NCBI GenBank assembly: GCA_016787065.1
Contig: JAEUVD010000005.1
Location: forward strand, 1-64,000
Direction: 5' to 3'
Source of the DNA: Chitinophagaceae bacterium
GTDB taxonomy: Bacteria > Bacteroidota > Bacteroidia > Chitinophagales > Chitinophagaceae
DNA: 64,000 nucleotides
Position 1 is the first letter of the stretch; every line of letters begins with the position of its first letter. Under the pieces are notes generated by a model. It was given only the letters and a program-made list of their open reading frames with translations, searched no databases and had not been told where the DNA came from. Positions 1 to 10,784 of this stretch are shown one piece after another. Made by a program: the position numbers and the translations under genes.

Positions 1-195
1 ATCAGTCGTCATATTATTCTACATTATTTACATTATATTTATAATAATATATTTTAACCTGAATATAAACGCTATTTTTAGAGTTTTAGTTATGAAAGAC
101 AAGTGATAAAAATAGCTTCATGGAGCAAAGCAGCGTTTTAATGACTACAAACCATCAGAAATTTCTGTTAGTGCTTTCGGTAAACAAAGACCTGG

Positions 196-225
196 TTTGT
201 TGGCAATTTGCTATCCTTATATTTG
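196..225 (+). promoter_or_regulatory. Bacteroidota-type promoter of the first two-component operon
   Basis: TTTG at 196-199 and TATATTTG at 218-225 are separated by 18 nt. This fits the known Bacteroidota vegetative pattern (TTTG, about 19 nt, TAnnTTTG). It lies about 55 bp before the GTG start at 281, so a leader of roughly 45-50 nt is inferred. A 12-bp perfect palindrome (CAGAAATTTCTG, 156-167) sits further upstream with no known role. Confidence 0.6.
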
Positions 226-280
226 AAGCCCATACCAACCTATTTAACTGTAAACTTGCCCACCTTTATTCAACTGTTTT

Positions 281-3200
281 GTGAAGAATGTAGTTATTTT
301 TTGTTTCGTGTTATGTAGCAAATTTGTTTGGGGGCAAGCACTTGGTTTATACCATTTAACCCAGCATATTAATGGCGAGAACGGCTTACCACAAAATACG
401 ATAAGGGATGCTTGCTTTAGTAAGAATAATTTTCTGTGGCTAGCAACAGAAGATGGTTTGGTTCGATATGACGGTAAAACTATTCGAGTTTATAATCGTT
501 TAAATTCTGAGTTAACGCAAAACAGAATTACGCAGTTAATCCCTACGTTAGATGGTCATTTATATTGTGTAAATCAAGATTATAATTTATACGAAATTTT
601 AGAAATAGATCATCACATCGATTTAGTGTATCATAGTAAACTCAATTTTCTTGGCTTTAATGCGTACCATTTATTCGCAGCAAGTTCGTTACATCGTTTT
701 AAACAAATTTGTGGTACCATTCTTCCGGAAAATTTTAAATACATGGGGAATCATGTATTTTTTATGCTTCACGGAACCAATACATTCGCCCAACGTTCTT
801 CAAAAGGTCTGTTGTTCTATACACCCGATCTTAAGGTTTCAAAAGAAATCAAACTTCCCGTTTCAAGCATTCAATCGATGTTTAGAATGGATAGTGTAAT
901 CTTCTATCGTGATGATAAGCAGGAAGTTTATAAAATAAATACAAGTACCAATACTTATCAGAAAACAGGCTCTAAGTTAGAGGGCTCTCTTATCATCAAT
1001 GAAAAGGAGGGCACTGCCTTTTTACATAACAACCAAACCCTTTCACAGTTATCGTTCACCAACAATCAGATTCATCAAACAATACTTTTATCCGATTTCA
1101 AAGAGAAATTAATTACCTCCATTTCGTTCTCTCCCAAACAAACAGAATTAATTATTGGCACTGCTTCCAATGGTTTCTTTGTCTATCGCAAACAACTTTT
1201 TCAGGTTTTAAAGGAGAAGGAAGGCGATAATATTTTCTATAATATACTTAAAAATCATAAAGGGGATGGCATCCTATCCGGTAGGCATTTAACGGAGTTA
1301 TCCCCTACTAAAAATTATAGTCATTCTAAACTTTCTATTTCAGGTAATTCCATCGTGAGTTGGAACAAAGGGGTAATCTGTAAAATAGACGAACAACTAC
1401 GCTATTTGCCCATTACAACCAATGAAAAACCTCAATTTATTGATTCAACAAAAAAAGACCTTCACCTACTTTACAAGCACAATGACTCTATATTATTTAT
1501 TATAACCGATGATAAAATCAGTTTATGGAATAGCAAACAAAAACCAATTACCCTAATTACTTTACCCAAAATGGGTATGTCGTTTCGAATATATCATATG
1601 GAGCAGGATAGCCTTCCTAACCAATTTCTCCTAGCAACCAGTGTTGGCTTATGGCGTTTTGATGCTTCCCAAAATACAATAGATACGATTGGTTTAAAGG
1701 ATGTTGTTTGCAGAACCATCTTCAGAACGTCCTCCGGGTATTATTTAATTGGTACCTATGGTGCAGGTATATATGCTTATTTTAAAAACCATTTTGTAAA
1801 AATTCCGTTAGATAAAAATCAATTGCTTATTACGGCGCATTCCTTTCAAGAAGATCAACAACACGCCCTTTGGATAAGCAGTAATAATGGACTTTTTCAA
1901 ATACCATTAAAAAGTATTAGCAAATATCTTGTTCATGGAGAAAACCTAATCTATTATAAACGTTATACCGTTCAAGATGGTTTACTTACGAATGAGTTCA
2001 ATGGAGGCTGTTTCCCTAATTCACAAAAATTAGGAGATTCGATACTGTGCTTCCCTAGCATGAATGGTGTGGTATGGGTAAAACCGAATATTATTTCAAA
2101 AGAAGGATTGGCGTCTATCTTTATTAATGAAATACTATTAGACGACAAGAAAGTGAATATCAAATATTCTAATTTGCTTAGTCCGGAAAATCACAAATTC
2201 AAACTTTCTGTTTTCTTAACTACGGCGAACTGGGGTAACGATAATAATGTACTCATCCGATATCGACTCAACGATGATTCTACTTGGGTTATTTTAACCA
2301 AAAACGAAAACCCAATTGTAATTCAAAATTTAAACGGAGGATTACACACACTTCATATTGAGCGATTCGACCCGGATGAAGAAACGAGCCAGGAAATTAG
2401 CTTACGTATAAAAGTTCCATATTTAATTTATGAACGAAGTTGGTTTATACCATTATTGATTCTTTTGTTCTTATTAGGAATTTTCTCCTTCTATAAAATT
2501 TCAAATTATTACAATCAAAAGAAGAAGTTATTATTAGAGAAATTGGTTCGAGAAAAAACGAATGAACTTCATCACATGGTAAAAACGCTTGAAACCCAAA
2601 ATGAAGTAATTGTCAAATCAAGAATACAATTGACGGAAGAAAATGAGCATAAAAGTACGTTACTCATGCTACTATCACACGACATAGCCACTCCTTTACG
2701 ATTTATGAATCGATACTTAGGGGCCTTCACCAAAGAGAAGGAAACTGAAATACCTACCCCCGAAGATTTAGTAGATTTAAAAGTATCCGCAGAAAACCTT
2801 GAAAATTTATTATCCACGATAGTCACTTGGGTAAAACAACGCCAAAACGCTCGACTTGAAGCGCATTACGAATCCATTGACCTTCGCAAATTAGTTGAAA
2901 CGAAAATTAAACTATTTGAATTAACCTGTAAACGAAAACATATTTCCTGTGAGAACAACATCACAGAGAATACGATTATTTTCTCAGATCATTTTATTAT
3001 TTCAACTGCAATACAAAATATATTATCAAATGCTATTAATTTTACAAAAAATGGAAGTATTCGTTTTCTGTTTCTACAGCAACAAGAAGAATTCCGCATT
3101 TGTATTGAAGATGAAGGCCCAGGATTTATAAATGTACTTAATGAACAGGTTAAAAACGATAAAGAAACAATAACTGGTTTTGGCATTGGTTTACAAGTTA

Positions 3201-3316
3201 CACGTGAATTACTTCGTTTAATTCAGGGCTTTTTGGAAATACATACCGTTAAAGAAAAAACAGGCACTACAGTTTGCATTGTAATCAAAACTGTAAATAA
3301 CAAAGAGCATGAATAA
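281..3316 (+). CDS. Sensor histidine kinase with two-component-regulator propeller
   Basis: This is a 1011-residue membrane sensor kinase that probably autophosphorylates and passes phosphate to the regulator encoded right after it. An N-terminal signal sequence (first 18-20 residues) is followed by a long periplasmic region of Reg_prop-type beta-propeller repeats (NGLPQNTIRDA, LWLATEDGL, ALWISSNNGL) and a Y_Y_Y-like beta domain. One membrane helix lies near residues 718-740. A coiled linker leads to the HisKA box LLSHDIATPLRFM with phospho-acceptor His800. An HATPase domain follows, with an N box (NAINFTKNG), G1 (EDEGPGF) and G2 (GFGIGLQV). The start is GTG at 281, the first in-frame start that keeps the signal peptide. 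The gene overlaps the next by 8 bp, so the two are co-translated. The sensed ligand is unknown; this architecture often monitors polysaccharides or envelope state. Confidence 0.9.
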   Translation: MKNVVIFCFVLCSKFVWGQALGLYHLTQHINGENGLPQNTIRDACFSKNNFLWLATEDGLVRYDGKTIRVYNRLNSELTQNRITQLIPTLDGHLYCVNQDYNLYEILEIDHHIDLVYHSKLNFLGFNAYHLFAASSLHRFKQICGTILPENFKYMGNHVFFMLHGTNTFAQRSSKGLLFYTPDLKVSKEIKLPVSSIQSMFRMDSVIFYRDDKQEVYKINTSTNTYQKTGSKLEGSLIINEKEGTAFLHNNQTLSQLSFTNNQIHQTILLSDFKEKLITSISFSPKQTELIIGTASNGFFVYRKQLFQVLKEKEGDNIFYNILKNHKGDGILSGRHLTELSPTKNYSHSKLSISGNSIVSWNKGVICKIDEQLRYLPITTNEKPQFIDSTKKDLHLLYKHNDSILFIITDDKISLWNSKQKPITLITLPKMGMSFRIYHMEQDSLPNQFLLATSVGLWRFDASQNTIDTIGLKDVVCRTIFRTSSGYYLIGTYGAGIYAYFKNHFVKIPLDKNQLLITAHSFQEDQQHALWISSNNGLFQIPLKSISKYLVHGENLIYYKRYTVQDGLLTNEFNGGCFPNSQKLGDSILCFPSMNGVVWVKPNIISKEGLASIFINEILLDDKKVNIKYSNLLSPENHKFKLSVFLTTANWGNDNNVLIRYRLNDDSTWVILTKNENPIVIQNLNGGLHTLHIERFDPDEETSQEISLRIKVPYLIYERSWFIPLLILLFLLGIFSFYKISNYYNQKKKLLLEKLVREKTNELHHMVKTLETQNEVIVKSRIQLTEENEHKSTLLMLLSHDIATPLRFMNRYLGAFTKEKETEIPTPEDLVDLKVSAENLENLLSTIVTWVKQRQNARLEAHYESIDLRKLVETKIKLFELTCKRKHISCENNITENTIIFSDHFIISTAIQNILSNAINFTKNGSIRFLFLQQQEEFRICIEDEGPGFINVLNEQVKNDKETITGFGIGLQVTRELLRLIQGFLEIHTVKEKTGTTVCIVIKTVNNKEHE

Positions 3317-3935
3317 ATTAATCATTGCAGAAGACCATCCTTTGATTGTAAAATCGATGAAGGTGTTATTAATGAATCTGGATCCTTCACTCACTATTTT
3401 GCATACAGACTCATGCAGTGAGCTTATTCAAATAGTAAAAACGAATCAAGCTGAATATGTAATTGCCGATTTGAATTTAACCGACGGCTTATCGTTAAAT
3501 TCTATAGAGAATCTCCTTTCACTTTACCCTTCCATCAATATCCTAGTTTATACAGCCTACCCGGGTGAACTCTATGCCAAACGCTTGCTAAACATGGGCG
3601 TACGTTGCTTTTTAAACAAACATGCCGATGAAGATGAAGTTATTCTTGCTTTACGCAAATTTTTGAACAAGGAGTTTTACGTAAGTCAACAAATACTTCC
3701 TTTTATAATTTCATCAAAAAAAACAGCACAAACAGCGGAAAGTCAATTCAATTTTTTGTCGCAAAAAGAACTTCAGGTTATTGAATTTCTTCGTACGGGT
3801 GAGAGCATTAAAAATATTGCCTCGAATATGGGTATTATGCCAAACACAGTTGCCACCTATAAAAAACGGGCCTTTGAGAAATTAGGCATTCAAAATGTTG
3901 TTCAATTAAATCATCTCTATCCCGGAAATTCATAA
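3309..3935 (+). CDS. LuxR/NarL-family response regulator
   Basis: This 208-residue DNA-binding regulator is the likely partner of the overlapping kinase. The receiver domain spans residues 1-120, with the acidic pair Glu8/Asp9 and phospho-acceptor Asp54 (VIADLNLTDG). A LuxR-type helix-turn-helix spans about 145-205 (LSQKELQVIEFLRTGESIKNIA, then NTVATYKKRAFEKLG). The target genes cannot be read from the sequence. A bidirectional hairpin terminator follows the stop codon, so the operon has just two genes. Confidence 0.92.
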   Translation: MNKLIIAEDHPLIVKSMKVLLMNLDPSLTILHTDSCSELIQIVKTNQAEYVIADLNLTDGLSLNSIENLLSLYPSINILVYTAYPGELYAKRLLNMGVRCFLNKHADEDEVILALRKFLNKEFYVSQQILPFIISSKKTAQTAESQFNFLSQKELQVIEFLRTGESIKNIASNMGIMPNTVATYKKRAFEKLGIQNVVQLNHLYPGNS

Positions 3936-3941
3936 TGCAAC

Positions 3942-3965
3942 AAAACCGCCCGAAGGCGGCTTTGT
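3942..3965. terminator. Bidirectional rho-independent terminator
   Basis: The hairpin is CCGCC-CGAA-GGCGG (3946-3959), flanked by AAA on the left and TTT on the right. It sits between two convergent genes and can serve both. Confidence 0.7.
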
Positions 3966-3990
3966 ATTATAACAATATAACCAATTTCTC

Positions 3991-6900
3991 TTACTTCACC
4001 ACACTAAATACTTGAACAGATTCATCGAGCGATTGCACCTTCAATTCGTACACACCCGACGACCAATTTCGAGAAGGAATTTTTACTAGAGTATTTTCTT
4101 GAATGACATAATGCTCTTCAAACAAAATTCGACCGGCAACATCATGTACAGCTATACTATAGTTTTGCTCTTGTTGCGCCGGTAATAATACGGTTAGTTG
4201 ATCTTGTACCGGATTAGGGAATACCTGAATTCCGATTTCAGATTCACAGGTTAACTGTATTCGTTCTATGGCAGACGAGGTTTCTTTACCATCAATATCA
4301 TGTATTATTAAACGATATTCATAATCCCCTTTGGTAGCCGTTAAATCCTTATACTCAAAGGATTTCAGCGATACTGAAGTAACGGGTATACTTGCAATAG
4401 AAATAAAGGCAGATGATGTAGAAAGCTCTTTACGTGTTACTTCAAAAGAACTTACTTCATGCACGGATGACACATTCCAATGTAATATTACTTGGCAAGC
4501 TTGATCCACTGCACTAAAGTTTGTTAGATCTGTGGAAAGTGGATTACCTTGGAAAATTCCGGCATCAATATTTGGATTAAACTCGCCGGCCAATAGCGTA
4601 ACCGGTGCAGTTTTACCATCAATTCCAGCATCACTATTTTGACTATCATTTACATTCCCTGTTTGAATAGTTTGAGAATAACCTAAAGGATAATTTGCAA
4701 AACCAACACGATAAATACCCGCTTCTAAATTCGGGAAAGAATAAGCCCCTTCTCCATTGGTTGTTGTAGTAGCCAAAGTATCAACTCCGTTGTTGTCAAA
4801 CAACACAACTAATACACCGGGCACAGGTAATTCATTAGCTTCTTGCAAGCCATTTTGATTAACATCAAACCAAACATAATCACCTAAACCAGCCAAAGGT
4901 GGTGCGGTTAAACCAGCGTCAATCGTTGGATTATGTGAACCCGCAGGTACCGTGAAGCTTGGCGTTAATCCGTTGAAAGGATTCGCATTACTTCCGGTAT
5001 TCGATGCGTTATTTACTTCTTGAACCGTGTAATCCATACCATCGGGTATCTGACTAAATTTCATAGTATATGTACCCGGAATAACATTGGTAAAAATATA
5101 GCCCCCATCAGGTTTTGTTATCGTGCTTGCAACAGGTTGGTTGGTGTTGTCAACTAAGGTTACTAAAACACCACCCACCGGAATTTCATTGGCATCTTGG
5201 ATACCATTATGGTTGCTATCAAACCATACATAATCACCTACACTGGCAACAATATTCGTAATGATACCGGCATCCAAATTCGGGTTATATTCTCCCGCAA
5301 CAAGGGTTACCGTAGAGGTTAAACCAGTTCCCGCATCGGCATCGCTATTTGCAGTACCATTAATACCGGCAGCATCGCTATTTGGTGTTGTTAATGTATA
5401 TCCATCCGGCAGATTAGAGAAGCCAACGGAGTATGTATCCGGTGATAATCCTGCAAATAAATAGAAGCCATTCGCCGTAGTTGTTGTTGTTCGAATAGCT
5501 GAATTCGTATTATCGTATAGGGTAACGGTAACACCTTGTACCCCTGGTTCTGTAGGATCCTGTAAACCATCTTTGTTTAAATCAAACCAAACATAGTTAC
5601 CTAAACTGGCAACTGTATTATTTGGTACGATCCCCATATCTACTGTCATTTTATCTTCTCCTTTACCTAAAGCAACTACATCTGTTAATTGCGTGGCAGC
5701 ATTTACATCACTATTAACAACTCCATCTATGCCAAGCACATCGGCATTTTTCGGACTTATCGTAAACCCTAGCGGAAGATTCGTAAAGCCTACTACATAA
5801 TAACCTGCATCCAATCCGGTGAAGATATAATTGCCTAAGGCATCCGTTGTAGTTGTATTAATTAGCGTAGTACCATCTTGTTCATATAACGTAACAGATA
5901 CTCCCGCCACACCTTGTTCGTTGGTATCTTGTAAACCGTTACCATTCATATCATACCAAACAAGATCACCTAATGAGCCTAAACCAATTACCAAATCTCC
6001 TTTATTAATACCGGCATCCAAACTACGATTATGCGTATTTCCTGTAAGCATCACGGTATCCGTTTTACCGGTTGAAGGATCAGGATCGCTGTCTAGTAAA
6101 TCTGTTGTAGTGTTTGCATCGCTCAACACATAACCTAAAGGCAAGTTGCTAAAACCAACATAGTAATTGCCATTGGGTAAATTCGGGAACAAATAAAAGC
6201 CTTGTTGATTCGTAGATGTTTGATCCTGTTCGTTGTGTAAATCATCATAGAGCGTTACAACTACTCCAGGAACACCTAATTCAGATGCATCTTGTACACC
6301 ATCTTTATCGTCATCATACCAAACGTAATCACCTAAACTATTCGTAAGAGAAATACTAGATGTATAAATACCGGCATCCCAAGTCATATCAAGTTGTCCG
6401 GCACTTAGTGTAATTAATGTGGTTTTACCTGTACTGGTATTTGCATCACTATTAGTATAGGAATCCGTACCTGAAGTAGTGGTAAATACAAAACCAACAG
6501 GAATATTACTGAAACCAACCATGTACGAACCTGGGTTCAATTCATTGAAAATATAATTTCCGAATACATTCGTAATCGTAGAACCTAAAATAGTTGTGCC
6601 ATCTGCTCCATATAAAATTACATGTACTCCGGGCACACCACGTTCGTCAGCATCCTGAATACCATTCTGATTCACATCGAACCAAACTTTATCACCCAGG
6701 CCACATAAGTTAATATTCTGACTATACAAACCGGCATCAATTGTTGTTATCTGGTCTCCCGCATTCACTACAAACGTTTGTGTTTTCCCTGTAGTTGGAT
6801 TTGCATCGCTATTGGTTGCATCTGTAACGGCACCGTTATTTAACGTAAGAACTAAGGCAACGAGTGGTGTAAATCCAACACAATATGTACCCGGTGTAAC

Positions 6901-9900
6901 ATTAGTAAATAAGTAATAGCCATTGGCATCAGTTATGGTGGTAGCAACTATTTCATTAAGTGCATTATACAAGGTAACGCTAACACCGCTTACGCCGCTT
7001 TCATTCACATCTTGCATGCCATCTTTATTAACATCATACCAAACATAATCTCCAACGGTAGCCGTCATACTTCGCTGAAAATGGATACCGGCATCAACAG
7101 TCCAGTTTGTATCTCCGGCCAAGAGGGTATAGTTTGCTGTTATACCTGTAGCAGGACTTACATCGCTATCTGTTGAATCGTTACTTCCTGCATTAATTGT
7201 AGTAAAAACATAATTCGCCGGCAAGGTAAAACCTACATGATAAGTACCGGGATCTAAAGGACAGAATTTATAATAGCCATACGCGTCGGTAATGGTGGAT
7301 GACACCACTTGATTAGCTCCATTGAATAAGGTTACAGTAACACCAGCGACCCCTACTTCATCATTATTCTGTAAGCCGTCGATATTATCATCGATCCAAA
7401 CATAATTTCCTAAGCACGCCGGAAGTGGCGGCTGCGCTTGTTGATAGCCAAAATCATACGTATGATTATTCTGACCGTAGTCGCCAGTAGTTAAACTTAT
7501 TACTGATGTTATCAAGCCTAGTCCATCATTATCTCTGGCATCGCCGTTTGACGTCCCATCAGTATTCGTTGCAGTTAAGGTTAAACCGGTTAATGATACT
7601 TGCGAACTTTCAATACGTATTTCATATGCCGTATTGGGTAGTAAACCGTTAGCACCATTCAGATTTACATTGGTGTTGGTAAAATAGTAAGAGCCATCTG
7701 AGGAAGTAGTTACGGTTCCAACGAGTAACGCACCTTGGTATAAATTTACTTGTACCCCGGCAATACCTGTTTCGTCTGGGTCTTGTATGCCATCTTTATC
7801 ATCATCTAACCAAACCCTGTTCCCAATTTCTAAAGGAGGCATTTCACCAAGAAGTTCTAAATCGCCGAAATTATTTGATTTGGTAAAAGGTGCTGCGGTG
7901 AAACCATTATTTGTAAAATCACCAATATGTCTGGCATCTCTACTTCGTTCTCCTGTTATACGATTTAGCCAGGTAACACCTGATGTACCTGAATAGAATA
8001 CATTATCCATAGCCGCAGCTAATATCTCATTGGACCCAGGAACATGTGCTATGGTACCATTACCAAAAGTTCCTTCTGCTCCTACATACTTATAGAATCT
8101 GTTTGTTGCACTTGTATTAGAACCGGCACGACTGGCACTGGCAAAAGTCCATGTTACGGTTGATGTTAAAGGGCCTGCTTGTTGGTTATTTTCTAATTGC
8201 CAACTACCACCATTCCAGGTAGCGCGATAAATCGGACCACCGGCTACATAAAAGGAGCTATTAATTACATCATGAAAACGATTACGTTCTGAAATCGACA
8301 TACCGAAAGTACCATCGGGTAAAGCATCAAAAATAATTTCACCTAACCAAGGTTGATTATTTTGAGAGTTCGTTGTATTCCCGTTCGTATACACCGTTGT
8401 TGCCGCAGCCATGCTCTCCCAAGGGTGATTTACTTGATCATACCATTGCGAAATATTCGGGTTGGTAGCAGGACGAATAATATTTAAAGGGATTTCCAAT
8501 TCACGTACAAAATCGCTTGAATCCGGTGTATTGTCATTTGGATCGAACGAATAAATTACGCCTTTTAAGTTCGCCAGTGCCGGACCGTTACAAGTGATAG
8601 AAACATAGGCTCTACCCGTAACCGGATGTATACCTAAACCAAGAATAGAGCGATAGGGATTACCATGCGCCCAAGAGCCAGGAGCATCTTGGGTTGGTAG
8701 TAAAAAACGTTTAATATCGGAAGCAGAAGATACCGATGGATTTCCTGTTGAAGGATTTACCGGTATCACAAAAACTTCCAATGTCTTTAAATTGGTTACT
8801 AAAAGCTTCGTTCCATCGTTGGTAAATTTCATCATACCTAATCCGGTAAAACCAATTTTATTCGGATTCGTATTTGTTCTTCCGTAAATAGTAGCGCCAG
8901 GATAGACAGCATCCGCGATATAAGTTCCGGCAATATCATCCCCTAAGATGGTTTCTAGGTCAAGCCATACGGAAGGCGTTGCTGCGGTCGCCCCTGTTTT
9001 ATCAATTCCAATTTTATAAATTATACCTTCTCCAAATCCATTGGCACTGGTGTTAGTTCCAAGATCGGCATAACCACGCATGTAAGCTCCTGCTAAAAGA
9101 AAATCACTTCGTTTATTCCAGGCCAAACCTAAAGTAGAACCAACCTCACCTTGGGTAGCAACTTCATATCGAGTGGGTATAGCAAAATTACCAACCCCAG
9201 ATACATTCGGCATAGACCAACTTCGGGTTGCGTCTAAAGCAGCCGCGGGAACAAAATTCACTGAGGCATTATCATTTAAAAACCAAATTGTTTGTTCGGA
9301 CGCTGCACCATTATTTCTACGATATTGAACAAAAGCAAAGTAAGGGTTTAAGGTAGAGCTATAATGATTCGGTATACTCAATGCTAAGTTAGCGGATACG
9401 TCATTTACACCGGTTGAAATAAACTGAATAGTTGTATTGCTTAAACCTGCTTTAAAACCATCAAAAAACCCTGATGGTAAATTAATAAATTCTATACGTA
9501 CTTTCATACCTGCGGGTAGTTGCGCTCCAGTAAAGACATACATTCCTAAAGAATCAGTAATAGCATCAAGAAAGGAACCATCGGGCTTATAGGCTCTAAC
9601 AGTAACATTCTTTACACCCGGCTCTTGAATATGGGAACTTTGAATGCCATCGCCATTGAAATCCATAAACACTTTACCGGAATCACTTACGTACAAATTA
9701 CAAAAATTCAAAGCACCATTCGACGCATAGGTATCATATTGTGAGGTATAATTTAAAACACCATTATCCGCAGCAGTTTCTACAGCATCCGATAATCCGT
9801 TGGAACCATAAGGGCCGGAGAAAACATAATTCGGTGTAATATCCTTGGTAGCTCCCGCTTCCAAAGCATCAGAGCAGCCATCTCCATCGGCATCCAAATT

Positions 9901-10551
9901 AAAGTGATTTAAAATGGAACAGGAAGATTTAGGATATAAACTTCCAACAAAGGGCGATGCAAGTACTGCGGATATTTCACCAATAGTATTTCCCGTAGCA
10001 AGTGTTCCACTAACTTCTCCCTGTATTTTATAGTACTTATACTTTGCTCCGTTCTGATTTACGATAAAGTTGATAGGTGTTGTAGAGATGGCCAAATTAG
10101 TACCACTCAAATCAACATAGTTAACATTATCATTCGATCCATAGAGTTTCGCACGCGCGGCTGCCGTTGCGGTAATATTATCAGAAACTTGTATGCTACT
10201 GACCTGTACAGCAATTGGAAATTCAATTGTAAAAATGTTGGAACCTACAGTTATTGTTCCTGCTGCGAAGTTAAACGTAGCGGTAGCAATACCATCATGC
10301 AATACCGTATAGGCATCGGGTGATGTAAACTGTGAAGAAATCGAAACAATAGATTTCGCTTCCGCTTCGGAATAAAAACAAGATGGCGATTCCAGTTCAT
10401 CCGGAACTCCATCATTGTCGTCATCAAAATCTAGTTGATTGATAATTCCATCTCCATCGAAATCATCAGTCGGATTAAATTGTGCTTGCAGATTCATGGA
10501 AAGAGAACATAACAAAACACATAAGAAAAGAAGGTATCTTTTACAGATCAT
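3991..10551 (-). CDS. Giant secreted SdrD B-like repeat protein with T9SS sorting domain
   Basis: This is a 2186-residue predicted surface or secreted adhesin-like protein. The ATG at 10551 is preferred to the one at 10650 because it starts directly on a signal peptide (MICKRYLLFLCVLLCSL, cleavage near LQAQF). A calcium-binding thrombospondin-3-like stretch follows (DDFDGDGIINQLDFDDDNDG), then a second DADGDG motif. A first SdrD B-like module comes next (VFMDFNGDGIQ), then about 550 residues of non-repetitive, probably propeller-like sequence. Nine consecutive SdrD B-like modules follow, each with a [LV]G[ND]xVWxDxNxDGxQD core. The end is a Bacteroidota T9SS type A domain (VFPNPVQDQLTV, DVAGRILFE, SSGVYELKV). 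Known SdrD B folds bind calcium and form stiff stalks, so a stalk-like exported protein is inferred. It shares a terminator region with the first operon. Confidence 0.88.
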   Translation of the reverse strand: MICKRYLLFLCVLLCSLSMNLQAQFNPTDDFDGDGIINQLDFDDDNDGVPDELESPSCFYSEAEAKSIVSISSQFTSPDAYTVLHDGIATATFNFAAGTITVGSNIFTIEFPIAVQVSSIQVSDNITATAAARAKLYGSNDNVNYVDLSGTNLAISTTPINFIVNQNGAKYKYYKIQGEVSGTLATGNTIGEISAVLASPFVGSLYPKSSCSILNHFNLDADGDGCSDALEAGATKDITPNYVFSGPYGSNGLSDAVETAADNGVLNYTSQYDTYASNGALNFCNLYVSDSGKVFMDFNGDGIQSSHIQEPGVKNVTVRAYKPDGSFLDAITDSLGMYVFTGAQLPAGMKVRIEFINLPSGFFDGFKAGLSNTTIQFISTGVNDVSANLALSIPNHYSSTLNPYFAFVQYRRNNGAASEQTIWFLNDNASVNFVPAAALDATRSWSMPNVSGVGNFAIPTRYEVATQGEVGSTLGLAWNKRSDFLLAGAYMRGYADLGTNTSANGFGEGIIYKIGIDKTGATAATPSVWLDLETILGDDIAGTYIADAVYPGATIYGRTNTNPNKIGFTGLGMMKFTNDGTKLLVTNLKTLEVFVIPVNPSTGNPSVSSASDIKRFLLPTQDAPGSWAHGNPYRSILGLGIHPVTGRAYVSITCNGPALANLKGVIYSFDPNDNTPDSSDFVRELEIPLNIIRPATNPNISQWYDQVNHPWESMAAATTVYTNGNTTNSQNNQPWLGEIIFDALPDGTFGMSISERNRFHDVINSSFYVAGGPIYRATWNGGSWQLENNQQAGPLTSTVTWTFASASRAGSNTSATNRFYKYVGAEGTFGNGTIAHVPGSNEILAAAMDNVFYSGTSGVTWLNRITGERSRDARHIGDFTNNGFTAAPFTKSNNFGDLELLGEMPPLEIGNRVWLDDDKDGIQDPDETGIAGVQVNLYQGALLVGTVTTSSDGSYYFTNTNVNLNGANGLLPNTAYEIRIESSQVSLTGLTLTATNTDGTSNGDARDNDGLGLITSVISLTTGDYGQNNHTYDFGYQQAQPPLPACLGNYVWIDDNIDGLQNNDEVGVAGVTVTLFNGANQVVSSTITDAYGYYKFCPLDPGTYHVGFTLPANYVFTTINAGSNDSTDSDVSPATGITANYTLLAGDTNWTVDAGIHFQRSMTATVGDYVWYDVNKDGMQDVNESGVSGVSVTLYNALNEIVATTITDANGYYLFTNVTPGTYCVGFTPLVALVLTLNNGAVTDATNSDANPTTGKTQTFVVNAGDQITTIDAGLYSQNINLCGLGDKVWFDVNQNGIQDADERGVPGVHVILYGADGTTILGSTITNVFGNYIFNELNPGSYMVGFSNIPVGFVFTTTSGTDSYTNSDANTSTGKTTLITLSAGQLDMTWDAGIYTSSISLTNSLGDYVWYDDDKDGVQDASELGVPGVVVTLYDDLHNEQDQTSTNQQGFYLFPNLPNGNYYVGFSNLPLGYVLSDANTTTDLLDSDPDPSTGKTDTVMLTGNTHNRSLDAGINKGDLVIGLGSLGDLVWYDMNGNGLQDTNEQGVAGVSVTLYEQDGTTLINTTTTDALGNYIFTGLDAGYYVVGFTNLPLGFTISPKNADVLGIDGVVNSDVNAATQLTDVVALGKGEDKMTVDMGIVPNNTVASLGNYVWFDLNKDGLQDPTEPGVQGVTVTLYDNTNSAIRTTTTTANGFYLFAGLSPDTYSVGFSNLPDGYTLTTPNSDAAGINGTANSDADAGTGLTSTVTLVAGEYNPNLDAGIITNIVASVGDYVWFDSNHNGIQDANEIPVGGVLVTLVDNTNQPVASTITKPDGGYIFTNVIPGTYTMKFSQIPDGMDYTVQEVNNASNTGSNANPFNGLTPSFTVPAGSHNPTIDAGLTAPPLAGLGDYVWFDVNQNGLQEANELPVPGVLVVLFDNNGVDTLATTTTNGEGAYSFPNLEAGIYRVGFANYPLGYSQTIQTGNVNDSQNSDAGIDGKTAPVTLLAGEFNPNIDAGIFQGNPLSTDLTNFSAVDQACQVILHWNVSSVHEVSSFEVTRKELSTSSAFISIASIPVTSVSLKSFEYKDLTATKGDYEYRLIIHDIDGKETSSAIERIQLTCESEIGIQVFPNPVQDQLTVLLPAQQEQNYSIAVHDVAGRILFEEHYVIQENTLVKIPSRNWSSGVYELKVQSLDESVQVFSVVK
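4550..7830 (-). repeat. Nine tandem SdrD B-like modules inside the giant surface gene
   Basis: Nine protein modules of roughly 120 residues (about 360 bp) follow each other. Each opens with a G[ND]xVWxDxxxDGxQDxxE core and closes with a DAGI-type strand. The nucleotide sequence has diverged between units, so the array is an old protein-level repeat and not a recent DNA expansion. Confidence 0.85.
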
Positions 10552-10732
10552 AGTCAGGATAGTTTTAAATCTTTTTATTACCACATAAAAGTTATAACGC
10601 ATTATAACCGGAATGGAAAACTCGCAGAAAATCAGCAAAAGTGATGCCACTTCTACGTTTTGCGTACTTATATTCTGAAAATATTGAAATTGTACATATT
10701 ATTCTACAACTTCTATAGATCTATTCTCATAA

Positions 10733-10768
10733 AAACAAAAATGCCCGGTTGATGTACCGGGCATTTTG
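10733..10768 (-). terminator. Rho-independent terminator after the 2308-residue gene
   Basis: A perfect 8-bp stem, ATGCCCGG / CCGGGCAT (10741-10748 and 10757-10764), has an 8-nt loop. On the minus strand it is followed by a T-rich tract (complement of AAAAACAAAA). Confidence 0.8.
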
Positions 10769-10784
10769 AAATTATGAAAGATTC

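Noticed and set aside
156..167. Palindrome CAGAAATTTCTG upstream of the first operon as an operator
   Set aside because: It occurs only once as far as I can see, and its distance from the promoter (over 50 bp to the -7 box) gives no support.
5261..6133. Plus-strand open frames inside the giant surface gene
   Set aside because: They follow the codon pattern of the repeat protein on the other strand and show no protein-like domains or start signals.
4550..7830. Regular repeats that might suggest a CRISPR array
   Set aside because: The units are about 360 bp, protein-coding and diverged (SdrD B-like modules), with no short identical repeats or spacers.
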